DNA from: Spirochaetales bacterium
GTDB lineage: Bacteria > Spirochaetota > Spirochaetia > Treponematales > UBA12059
NCBI GenBank assembly: GCA_004525355.1
Contig: SPCK01000183.1
Coordinates: forward strand, 1-5,109
Direction of reading: 5' to 3'
DNA length: 5,109 bases
Shown one piece after another: positions 1 through 5,023 of this stretch (positions within the stretch are counted from its first letter, which is position 1; each line of letters opens with the position of its first letter). The notes under the pieces were generated by a model, which saw only the letters and a list, made by a program, of their open reading frames with translations, did no database searches and had not been told where the DNA came from. Made by a program: the position numbers and the translations under genes.

Positions 1-158
1 AGGTGCTGCTCCTCATTCCGCTCATCATCCTCCTGCCCCTGCGCTTCGGCCTCACAGGCCTCTGGATGGCTCCGCCAATCGCCGATGTACTGTCGGCCCT
101 ACTGACGGGGACCTTCTTCCTCCGGGAATTGCGGAGGCTCGGGGCGCACGGAAGCTGA
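1..158 (+). CDS. MATE-family efflux transporter, C-terminal fragment (probable)
   Basis: An open frame enters from the left edge (first full codon at position 3) and stops with TGA at 156-158, giving the last 51 residues of a membrane protein. The visible part is a hydrophobic segment (VLLLIPLIILLPLRFGLTGL), a short turn, a second segment beginning WMAPPIADVLSALL, and a basic cytoplasmic tail ending in RELRRLG. The G-L-W-x-A-x-P-I-A-D-x-L-S order followed by a Leu-rich helix and Arg-rich tail is typical of the last two helices of MATE (multidrug and toxin extrusion) exporters, which use Na+ or H+ gradients to expel cationic compounds. The call is from pattern memory only and most of the gene is outside the window. 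It converges on tyrS with a 14-bp gap and no terminator hairpin visible between them. Confidence 0.6.
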   Translation, partial: VLLLIPLIILLPLRFGLTGLWMAPPIADVLSALLTGTFFLRELRRLGAHGS

Positions 159-172
159 AGCGCCGGGCGTCA

Positions 173-1477
173 TCAACAGCCATAGCCGCTGGGCCCGACT
201 CCTCGGCAGCCAACCGCGATGTCAGAAGAACAAGTTGGTTCTCCCGCGCGCACACGGGCGAAGCGTCGTCGCCCCAACCGTATCCGGAGGTCACCTGAAA
301 ACGGTACGTTCACGGTTTCATCGGCAGATGTCGGCTTGCGGCCGTCCACCTCGATGGCCCCCTCGGCCAGCAGGCGCCGAATCTTGCTCCTGGACCGAAG
401 CGGTTCCAGTTCCGCGAGGAGATCGAGTACCCGCCATTCCCCCGGCAGCAGAAAGACAACCAGCGCGTCCTCCGGGAAATTGCCGCCGCTGAAGGTCATC
501 TGGAACCAGGCTTCCTCCGTGAGGGCCGCGCCTTCTCCGTGCAGGCGCCCCACGATCGCGCGCGCCAGGCGGAGTTTGGCATCCCGGGGATTCAGCGATC
601 CGTCGTTCATGCCCACCTCGAGTTCCCTGACGATCGGGAGGGGCTCCTGCGTGTACACCTCGAACCATTGGGTTATAAGCTCGTCCGGCAAGGACATGAC
701 CTTGCCGAAGGCCTGCCGAGGTCCGTCGTCCAGCGCCACGAAATTGTTCAGGCTCTTGGACTGCTTTCGTACACCGTCAAGGCCGGGCGTAATCCGGGTG
801 GTGATGATCACCTGGGGAGCCTTTCCAGATCGTTCCTGGAAGAAACGGCCCATGGATTCGTTGAACAACTGGTCGGACCCCACGATGGTCAGGTCCGAAT
901 CGAGCTCGACCGAATCCCAGCCCTGTAACAACGGGTACACGAGCTCGTGCGCACGCACGTCCTTCCCCGATTCGATACGCGCCTTGAACATGTCCCTGGA
1001 AAGCAATCGCGATGCTGTGACCGAGCCGAGTAGCTCCAGAAATTCCGCCAGCGGCTTGGTGCTCCACCACGATGAGTTGAACCGGACCTCGAAACGCTCG
1101 GGATCGTCGGTGATCAGTATCGTGCCGACCTGCCTGATGAACTCCCCCGCGTCTTCCTGTATCTCCGCCGCCGATCTGGGAGGTCGGCTCACGTCCCGGC
1201 CGGTTGGGTCCCCTATCAAGGTGGTAAAATCTCCCACCAGGAACTGAACCAGGTGCCCGCGCTCCTGCATCTCCCTGAGCATCCATAGATTGACCGCGTG
1301 CCCCAGGTGCAGAAAGGGAGCGGTAACGTCAGCGCCGAATTTGATCTTCAGCTTCCTGCCGGAATCAAGGAGCGCCCTGAATTCCGCCAGGCTGACGATT
1401 TCGTCAGTCGTCCTGGCAAATGCCTCGACTATTCCCTCGTTTCGTACCCCATGCCATGCCTCCTTGTTTGATTCCAT
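173..1477 (-). CDS. tyrS: Tyrosine--tRNA ligase (TyrRS), complete, 434 aa
   Basis: Class I aminoacyl-tRNA synthetase that activates tyrosine with ATP and charges tRNA-Tyr in the cytoplasm. The Rossmann catalytic domain shows the HIGH signature as HLGH (residues 57-60) after KFGADVTAP, then GDPTGR (89-94), the tyrosine-pocket pattern Y-x3-Q-x2-D (Y181, Q185, D188), GSDQ (200-203), and the KMSKS loop as KQSKS (238-242), with Gln in place of Met. Residues of about 349-410 (LAEGAIEVDGRK) are a C-terminal S4 RNA-binding domain, followed by a low-complexity tail of about 22 residues. Length is slightly above the usual 400-425. The K-F-G-A-D form and S4 ending resemble the second bacterial TyrRS type (TyrZ-like). 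ATG at 1475-1477 is the only in-frame start: upstream codons hold no ATG/GTG/TTG before a stop at 1541-1543. Its SD-like GAAGGG sits only 1 nt from the ATG and lies in a palindrome. The upstream leader carries a terminator. Confidence 0.93.
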   Translation of the reverse strand: MESNKEAWHGVRNEGIVEAFARTTDEIVSLAEFRALLDSGRKLKIKFGADVTAPFLHLGHAVNLWMLREMQERGHLVQFLVGDFTTLIGDPTGRDVSRPPRSAAEIQEDAGEFIRQVGTILITDDPERFEVRFNSSWWSTKPLAEFLELLGSVTASRLLSRDMFKARIESGKDVRAHELVYPLLQGWDSVELDSDLTIVGSDQLFNESMGRFFQERSGKAPQVIITTRITPGLDGVRKQSKSLNNFVALDDGPRQAFGKVMSLPDELITQWFEVYTQEPLPIVRELEVGMNDGSLNPRDAKLRLARAIVGRLHGEGAALTEEAWFQMTFSGGNFPEDALVVFLLPGEWRVLDLLAELEPLRSRSKIRRLLAEGAIEVDGRKPTSADETVNVPFSGDLRIRLGRRRFARVRAGEPTCSSDIAVGCRGVGPSGYGC

Positions 1478-1478
1478 T

Positions 1479-1494
1479 CCCTTCGATCGAAGGG
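1479..1494 (-). promoter_or_regulatory. Perfect 16-bp palindrome covering the tyrS ribosome-binding region
   Basis: The sequence CCCTTCGATCGAAGGG is a perfect palindrome ending 1 nt before the tyrS ATG. In the minus-strand mRNA it folds as a 6-bp stem (CCCUUC/GAAGGG) with a GAUC loop. The only SD-like bases, GAAGGG, form its 3' arm, so the hairpin would hide them. As DNA it could equally be a dyad bound by a regulator. The palindrome is seen directly; its role is inferred. Confidence 0.55.
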
Positions 1495-1495
1495 C

Positions 1496-1508
1496 CGCCC
1501 CTTGGGCG
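1496..1508 (-). repeat. Small hairpin CGCCC-AAG-GGGCG between terminator and tyrS
   Basis: Directly after the U-tract of the terminator, the minus-strand RNA can form a perfect 5-bp stem (CGCCC with GGGCG) and a 3-nt AAG loop. It stacks between the terminator and the palindrome at the tyrS start, so almost every base from 1479 to 1558 is in a potential stem. No function is known; it may simply add structure to the read-through leader. Confidence 0.4.
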
Positions 1509-1539
1509 AAAAAAAACGACCCCCGGTTTCGGGGGCCGC
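1509..1539 (-). terminator. Strong intrinsic terminator in the tyrS leader, reading toward tyrS
   Basis: On the minus strand the stem CCCCCG / CGGGGG closes an AAAC loop (1520-1535). It is extended at the base by a G-U, a G-C and a C-G pair (1517-1519 with 1536-1538), followed one base-pair later by eight consecutive U (1509-1516). The plus strand has no T-run after the hairpin, so it is directional. It lies 31 nt upstream of the tyrS ATG and downstream of a minus-strand promoter. The only upstream gene, ychJ, is divergent, so no known upstream coding transcript needs ending here. It is therefore either an attenuator for tyrS or the end of a small RNA. Confidence 0.85.
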
Positions 1540-1540
1540 A

Positions 1541-1558
1541 TTAACGCTTGCGCGTCAA
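1541..1558 (-). repeat. GCAA-tetraloop hairpin in the tyrS leader
   Basis: The minus-strand RNA forms a continuous 7-bp stem (UUGACGC with GCGUUAA, one G-U pair) closed by GCAA, a stable GNRA tetraloop. It lies between the long leader hairpin and the terminator, 2 nt from each. GNRA loops are common in structured RNAs and can dock into receptors; here that is only a possibility. Confidence 0.55.
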
Positions 1559-1560
1559 AG

Positions 1561-1628
1561 ATGGACTACACCCGATGCGGGGGCCTGGACGAGTAGTAGA
1601 ACAGGTGCATCGGAAGTATGTTGTCCAT
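1561..1628 (-). ncRNA. Structured tyrS leader RNA: long three-tier hairpin (attenuator or small RNA)
   Basis: From the predicted transcription start at 1628, the minus-strand RNA can fold into one long hairpin with three nested perfect stems: AUGGAC (1623-1628) with GUCCAU (1561-1566); CCGAUGC (1607-1613) with GCAUCGG (1572-1578); and CCUG (1602-1605) with CAGG (1584-1587). They are separated by asymmetric internal loops. The 14-nt apical loop (1588-1601) contains UUC UAC UAC. With the GCAA hairpin and terminator downstream, the whole transcript would be about 120 nt, ending near 1509. Three ordered inverted repeats plus promoter and terminator argue for a real RNA. It may be the 5' leader of tyrS, released early by termination, or an independent small RNA. 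I do not recognise it as a known RNA family, including T-box or 6S RNA. Confidence 0.5.
1566..1628 (-). CDS. Candidate 20-aa leader peptide with Phe-Tyr-Tyr codons
   Basis: An open frame starts with ATG at 1626-1628 and ends with TAG at 1566-1568, giving 20 residues with the core [10 protein letters not shown]. The adjacent codons TTC TAC TAC (1593-1601) encode Phe-Tyr-Tyr and lie in the apical loop of the leader hairpin, upstream of a terminator that precedes tyrS. Tyr codons ahead of a tyrosyl-tRNA synthetase gene are what a ribosome-stalling attenuator would need, by analogy with the Phe-rich leader of E. coli pheST. Weak points: there is no SD, and the ATG coincides with the predicted transcription start, so translation would be leaderless. 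An alternative in-frame ATG at 1608-1610 also lacks an SD. Another at 1668-1670 gives 34 aa, with AAGGG only 2 nt away, but needs a promoter further upstream. The function is inferred. Confidence 0.35.
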   Translation of the reverse strand: MDNILPMHLFYYSSRPPHRV

Positions 1629-1649
1629 GCGTAAAATATATCGTAACCA
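1608..1649 (+). promoter_or_regulatory. Possible weak promoter region for ychJ, overlapping the tyrS promoter
   Basis: On the plus strand a -10-like TAAAAT (1632-1637; 5 of 6) overlaps the minus-strand -10, but the best -35 match nearby (TCGGAA, 1610-1615, 16-nt spacing) is only 3 of 6. If it is used, the ychJ and tyrS promoters are divergent and overlapping and would compete for polymerase. The ychJ mRNA would have a leader of roughly 85 nt. Weak call. Confidence 0.25.
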
Positions 1650-1663
1650 CAAACTTTGTTCAA
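1635..1663 (-). promoter_or_regulatory. sigma70-type promoter for the tyrS leader
   Basis: On the minus strand, TTGAAC (1658-1663; 4 of 6 to TTGACA) is separated by exactly 17 nt from TATATT (1635-1640; 5 of 6 to TATAAT). The expected start, 7 nt beyond the -10, falls at about 1628, exactly where the outermost leader stem begins. That agreement supports the call. It is an AT-rich island in otherwise GC-rich sequence. Confidence 0.6.
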
Positions 1664-1715
1664 GCCCCATCGCCCTTGCCCGGAGGGGTCCCTTCAGGGT
1701 ACAAATAGTCAATCC

Positions 1716-1720
1716 GGAGG
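1716..1720 (+). promoter_or_regulatory. Ribosome-binding site of ychJ (GGAGG)
   Basis: GGAGG lies 8 nt upstream of the ATG at 1729. It fixes the start there rather than at upstream in-frame ATGs (1618 and 1627), which have no SD and lie in the promoter region. Confidence 0.85.
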
Positions 1721-1728
1721 ATCTTTAC

Positions 1729-2211
1729 ATGAGTGAACACTGTCCCTGTGGCTCGGGCCGCGCCTATAACGACTGCTGCAAGCCGATCATCAAGGGAAAA
1801 GCCAAGGCCAAGACGGCCGAGGAGCTGATGAGGAGCCGATATAGCGCATACGCAAAGCATGAGATCGCTCACGTGATGGCCAGCTGCGTAAAGGACGAGA
1901 ACATCGACGAGGACGCGACGCGCAACTGGAGCGAAGGCGCCGAGTGGAAGAGCCTGAAAATCATCAGCTCGGAAAAGGGCGGCGCCGCGGACGCGGAAGG
2001 CAGCGTCGAATTCATCGCTTCCTATGTGATGAACGACCTGAACGAGGAACACCACGAAGTAGCCCGTTTCGTCAAGCAGGATGGCGCTTGGCTGTACGAG
2101 TCGGGCGAGGTAAAGACCGCGACGGTGACCAGGGCCGCGCCCAAGGTGGGCCGCAACGATCCCTGCCCCTGCGGTTCAGGCAAAAAATACAAGCAGTGCT
2201 GCGGGCGCTGA
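1729..2211 (+). CDS. ychJ: YchJ-family protein with two SEC-C metal-binding motifs, 160 aa
   Basis: Small soluble protein of the YchJ (UPF0225) family. The N-terminal SEC-C motif is [13 protein letters not shown] (residues 5-17) and the C-terminal one is [13 protein letters not shown] (146-158). Each resembles the zinc-binding tail of SecA, with a C-x-C...CC ligand set. Between them is the YchJ/NTF2-like middle region, with the family-typical [16 protein letters not shown] segment (about 34-49) and an alpha/beta part containing [14 protein letters not shown] and [10 protein letters not shown]. Length matches the family (about 150-160). The start at 1729 is chosen for its GGAGG at 8 nt spacing and because the motif begins right after it. 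Biochemical function is unknown; zinc binding is inferred from the cysteines. It is divergent from tyrS and 89 bp upstream of the kinase in the same direction. No terminator was seen between the two, so read-through is possible. Confidence 0.9.
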   Translation: MSEHCPCGSGRAYNDCCKPIIKGKAKAKTAEELMRSRYSAYAKHEIAHVMASCVKDENIDEDATRNWSEGAEWKSLKIISSEKGGAADAEGSVEFIASYVMNDLNEEHHEVARFVKQDGAWLYESGEVKTATVTRAAPKVGRNDPCPCGSGKKYKQCCGR

Positions 2212-2260
2212 ACGAACGGAGCGTACCCATTAAAGACTGGCGCCTTCATGCCATTCGGAC

Positions 2261-2284
2261 TATCATGGATACAAGTCCATGATA
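2261..2284 (+). promoter_or_regulatory. 24-bp perfect dyad before the kinase gene (9-6-9 inverted repeat)
   Basis: TATCATGGA (2261-2269) and TCCATGATA (2276-2284) are exact inverted repeats around the 6-nt spacer TACAAG, ending 4 nt before the SD of the kinase gene. There is no T-run after it, so it is not an intrinsic terminator. The left arm starts with TATCAT, a 5-of-6 match to a -10 box, but no convincing -35 lies 16-18 nt upstream. It could be an operator for a dimeric regulator or a 5' UTR hairpin limiting translation. The repeat is certain; the role is inferred. Confidence 0.5.
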
Positions 2285-2288
2285 CTCA

Positions 2289-2295
2289 AGAGGAG
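2289..2295 (+). promoter_or_regulatory. Ribosome-binding site of the kinase gene (AGAGGAG), supports a GTG start
   Basis: AGAGGAG is followed by a 5-nt spacer and GTG at 2301. This decides for the GTG over later ATGs, such as codon 22, which would cut off the signal peptide. Confidence 0.8.
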
Positions 2296-2300
2296 CTTTT

Positions 2301-4232
2301 GTGGCGCGACCGCGGTTTTTTTCCATCGTGCTTCTCGTATCCATCAGCCTCGCGCATGCGACCATGGCCCAAGGCATTCTGGCTGATGATCCCGTTCCGG
2401 TCCGCCTGATCGTGGTAAGCGACGACAACTATCCGCCGTATATCTTCAGAAACCGGGATGGCAAGCTGCAGGGCATCGTAGTGGATCAATGGACACTTTG
2501 GTCAAAGAGGACGGGCATTCCGGTAGACCTTCAAGGCATGGAATGGAGCAAGGCGCTTCGTGCGATGCGCGAAGGCCGGGCCGATGTCCTCGACACCGCC
2601 TTCAGGACGGCGGAACGGGAAACCTGGCTCGCGTTCTCCAGGCCTTGGGCACAGATCAAGGTACCGGTATTCTTTCACAAGAGCATTTCAGGCATCGCCA
2701 CGCAGCAGGACCTGGTCGGTTTTCCGGTTGCGGCAAAGGACGGAGACGCCTGCGTCGGGGTCCTGCAATCGCTCGGCGTCGAGAACATACGACTCTATCC
2801 AAGCTACGAAGCCATCGTCGTCGCTGCCGCCGCAGGTATCGAATCGCTGTTCTGCATAGATGAACCGCCAGCCTTGTACTTGATGTTCAAAGACGGAATC
2901 GCCCAAGACTTCCGCTCGGCGCTGAACCTGTACACCGGGTACTTTCATCGCGCGACAGCGCTCAACAATACAGCCCTCCTCAAGCTGGTCGAGCAGGGTT
3001 TCGCGCTGATAAGCGCCGATGAAAACGCTACCATCGATACCCGCTGGTTTGGACTGACCCTACGCAGGGGCGTCGATCAGGGGCTCCTTATCTTCCTGGC
3101 AATTATCGCGTGCATAGCGCTTTTTGCCGCCGCAAACCTGGCCTTCATGGCAATCGTGCTACGCAAGCGAGTAGACAGTCGTACTCGTGAACTCGCACAG
3201 AAGATCGCGCAGCTGCAGGCAAGCGAGGCCCGGCTGAGCGCCATAGTCAATGTGATACCCGATCTGTTGTTCATTTTCGACGCCAACGTACGATTTTCCG
3301 ATTTCTTTGTCAGCACGACCGCACGCCCTCTCATGCCTCCGGAATACTTCATAGGCAAAACGAGCTTTGAAGTATTCGGGGACAATGCCGTCCACGAGGC
3401 GACGCGTTCGGCAATACATGATGCCCTGGCCGGCAAAGGCATGCAGATCCGGGAGTTCTGGCTGCCAGCCGGGCAGGATCGTATCTGGTCGGAGAATCGG
3501 TTTATCAGGTTGGGCGACGATCGCGTGTTGTGCCTAGCCATGAACAGGACTGAGCAGAAGCTGGCGGAAGAAATGATCCGCGCATCCCTAGCCGAGAAGG
3601 AAGCCTTGCTCAAGGAGATTCACCACCGCGTCAAGAACAATCTGCAGATCATATCGAGTCTGCTTTCATGGCAGGCCGAGAAGGCTCGGGACCAGGTCGA
3701 GCGGGACCTGTTCGCCGAAAGCCAGGGGCGCATACGCAGCATGTCGCAGGTACACGAGTTGCTGTATCGGTCGGAAAACCTTGGGGCCATTTCCGTCAGG
3801 GAATACGTCCATGATTTGGCGGTCGATCTCGCGGCCAGTTGGTCGCCATCGCCGGGAAGGGTGCGCTTGCTGATCGACTCGGACGAAGGCCAACGGGATG
3901 TGGAACTCGATCAGGCCGTTCCGCTGGGCCTCATCCTCAACGAACTTATTTCCAATGCCTACAAGTACGCCTTCCCGAACGGCCGGACGGGATCGATTAC
4001 GGTATCGATACACACGAACGAGGATGATTGGACGGAACTGAGAGTCAACGATGACGGTGTCGGTCTCGCCGATGGCGTCGATCCGATACGGACCGGCGGG
4101 ATGGGTTACTCCATCGTCACGGCCCTGACCGAGCAAATCCACGCTGAAATATCCGTCAGCAGCAAGCAGGGCGTGGGAGTATGCGTTACCCTGCGCATCC
4201 CGTTGCGTCGGATGGTCGCCGATCAGCCGTAG
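2301..4232 (+). CDS. Membrane sensor histidine kinase: solute-binding domain, TM, PAS, HisKA_2, HATPase; 643 aa
   Basis: Two-component sensor kinase. Residues 1 to about 24 look like a signal peptide (basic MARPR, hydrophobic core, AHA/TMA cleavage site). Residues of about 34-255 form a periplasmic SBP_bac_3-type domain, with NYPPYIF, a GIVVDQW segment and GRADVLDTAFRTAER...FSRPW, as in amino-acid-binding proteins. One transmembrane helix (about 262-288) leads to a short coiled linker (about 289-310), a PAS-like domain (about 308-420; IVNVIPDLLFIFD) and a HisKA_2 dimerisation region with EIHHRVKNNLQII. The likely phosphoacceptor is H442, the second His. The ATPase domain has the N box NELISN (N547, N552), G1 DDGVG (584-588) and G2 GGMG (599-602). 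The ligand is probably a small organic solute; identity unknown. No response regulator is encoded in the window, so its partner is elsewhere. The start is GTG with a good SD. Its last 10 bp overlap ccsB on the other strand. Confidence 0.9.
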   Translation: MARPRFFSIVLLVSISLAHATMAQGILADDPVPVRLIVVSDDNYPPYIFRNRDGKLQGIVVDQWTLWSKRTGIPVDLQGMEWSKALRAMREGRADVLDTAFRTAERETWLAFSRPWAQIKVPVFFHKSISGIATQQDLVGFPVAAKDGDACVGVLQSLGVENIRLYPSYEAIVVAAAAGIESLFCIDEPPALYLMFKDGIAQDFRSALNLYTGYFHRATALNNTALLKLVEQGFALISADENATIDTRWFGLTLRRGVDQGLLIFLAIIACIALFAAANLAFMAIVLRKRVDSRTRELAQKIAQLQASEARLSAIVNVIPDLLFIFDANVRFSDFFVSTTARPLMPPEYFIGKTSFEVFGDNAVHEATRSAIHDALAGKGMQIREFWLPAGQDRIWSENRFIRLGDDRVLCLAMNRTEQKLAEEMIRASLAEKEALLKEIHHRVKNNLQIISSLLSWQAEKARDQVERDLFAESQGRIRSMSQVHELLYRSENLGAISVREYVHDLAVDLAASWSPSPGRVRLLIDSDEGQRDVELDQAVPLGLILNELISNAYKYAFPNGRTGSITVSIHTNEDDWTELRVNDDGVGLADGVDPIRTGGMGYSIVTALTEQIHAEISVSSKQGVGVCVTLRIPLRRMVADQP

Positions 4233-5023
4233 CTATGAAGGCCTGACAGGAGGTAGTTCACCCCGAAGAAGGTGAAAACCGTGCACAGGAAGCCCGCGAC
4301 CGCTATGATCGACGGCAGCGAATCCTTGCGCTTCATGGTGATTCGCACATGCAGGTAGATGGTGTACACGAGCCAGGAGACCAGGGCCCAGGTTTCCTTG
4401 GGATCCCAGCTCCACCAGCGTCCCCAGGCCTGCTCGGCCCAGATCGCGCCGAAGGCCAGGGCCCCTGCCGTGAAGAATACATACCCGATGGCCACCGAGG
4501 TGTACGTAATCCTGTCCATCGCCAGGCGGCGATCGCCGTCCTTGGTGGACAGGAAGAGTATCGACGCGACGAAACTGACCACGAAAAACGCCTCGCCGAT
4601 AAACGAGAAACTGACATGAAGAATAAGCCATCCCGAGCGCAGCGCGGGAATGGGAGGCAGTGCGTCCTTGGGAATGAGGGGCGAGCTCGCCACTGCCATG
4701 AGGATGATGGCGACCATGGTCGCCCCGAAAGCGGCGGCTTGGCTGTACGGCAGTTTCTTCTGGAGCCGGAAGCCGACGACCAGCAGTATCACGATCGCCG
4801 CATAGAAGACCAGGGATTCGTAGGTGCTGGTAAGGGCGATAAAGCTGACCTGGATGCTCCTCATCACAAGCTCGGCCAACAAGAGAAACGCGGCGACCGC
4901 GAGCAACCAATGGGAGGCCGGATCGGGCGCGTCCTTCCTGCCGAACAGCCTGATGATCTGCAGCAGAGCCGAGACGGCGATGAGTGCGAATCCCACGCTT
5001 GCGAATACCTGCGTCAGGCTCAT
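4223..5023 (-). CDS. ccsB: Cytochrome c maturation protein CcsB (CcsA/ResC type), 266 aa
   Basis: Integral membrane haem-handling subunit of System II cytochrome c biogenesis. With ResB it exports haem and attaches it to CxxCH motifs of apocytochromes on the outer face of the inner membrane. The haem-binding signature WGRWWSWDPKE is at residues 200-210, and conserved-type histidines are at H136, H225 and H263. About eight hydrophobic helices are visible (near 5-25, 37-58, 67-87, 96-116, 130-158, 172-196, 212-229, 240-262). The protein ends in GVNYLLSGLHSYG, the usual family C-terminus, so the stop at 4223 is genuine. In this naming (ResB plus CcsB) the same protein is called CcsA or ResC elsewhere. 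AAGGAGG lies 4 nt before the ATG, inside the end of resB, and the ATGA overlap indicates translational coupling. No terminator hairpin was seen beyond the stop. Confidence 0.93.
   Translation of the reverse strand: MSLTQVFASVGFALIAVSALLQIIRLFGRKDAPDPASHWLLAVAAFLLLAELVMRSIQVSFIALTSTYESLVFYAAIVILLVVGFRLQKKLPYSQAAAFGATMVAIILMAVASSPLIPKDALPPIPALRSGWLILHVSFSFIGEAFFVVSFVASILFLSTKDGDRRLAMDRITYTSVAIGYVFFTAGALAFGAIWAEQAWGRWWSWDPKETWALVSWLVYTIYLHVRITMKRKDSLPSIIAVAGFLCTVFTFFGVNYLLSGLHSYG

Larger units (their letters stand above)
1478..1728. other. Divergent intergenic region between tyrS and ychJ
   Basis: This 251-bp region separates two genes read in opposite directions. The tyrS half (1478-1663) is densely filled with inverted repeats, a terminator and a promoter, all oriented toward tyrS. 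The ychJ half (about 1664-1728) holds only the ychJ leader and its SD. No other conserved element was recognised. Confidence 0.9.

Noticed and set aside
159..172. Bidirectional terminator between the MATE fragment and tyrS
   Set aside because: The 14-bp gap contains no hairpin with a T-tract on either strand.
219..1247. Plus-strand open frame of 342 codons
   Set aside because: It lies entirely antisense to tyrS, is rich in Ser/Arg/Pro as expected from GC-rich shadow frames, and has no recognisable domain; tyrS has all catalytic motifs.
1509..1628. T-box riboswitch upstream of tyrS
   Set aside because: The leader is too short and I see no T-box antiterminator consensus or Stem I architecture with a Tyr specifier; the Tyr codons lie in an open frame within a simple nested hairpin.
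1618..1728. N-terminal extension of YchJ from upstream ATGs
   Set aside because: The extension overlaps the minus-strand promoter and has no SD, while the ATG at 1729 has GGAGG at 8 nt and begins just before the conserved SEC-C motif.
1660..2055. Minus-strand open frame of 131 codons opposite ychJ
   Set aside because: It is a shadow of ychJ with no domain or SD. It was considered as a source of transcripts for the terminator at 1509-1539 but is not a credible gene.
2261..2284. Intrinsic terminator after ychJ
   Set aside because: The hairpin is AT-rich and followed by CTCAAGAGG rather than a U-tract on the plus strand; the minus strand likewise lacks a clear U-tract.
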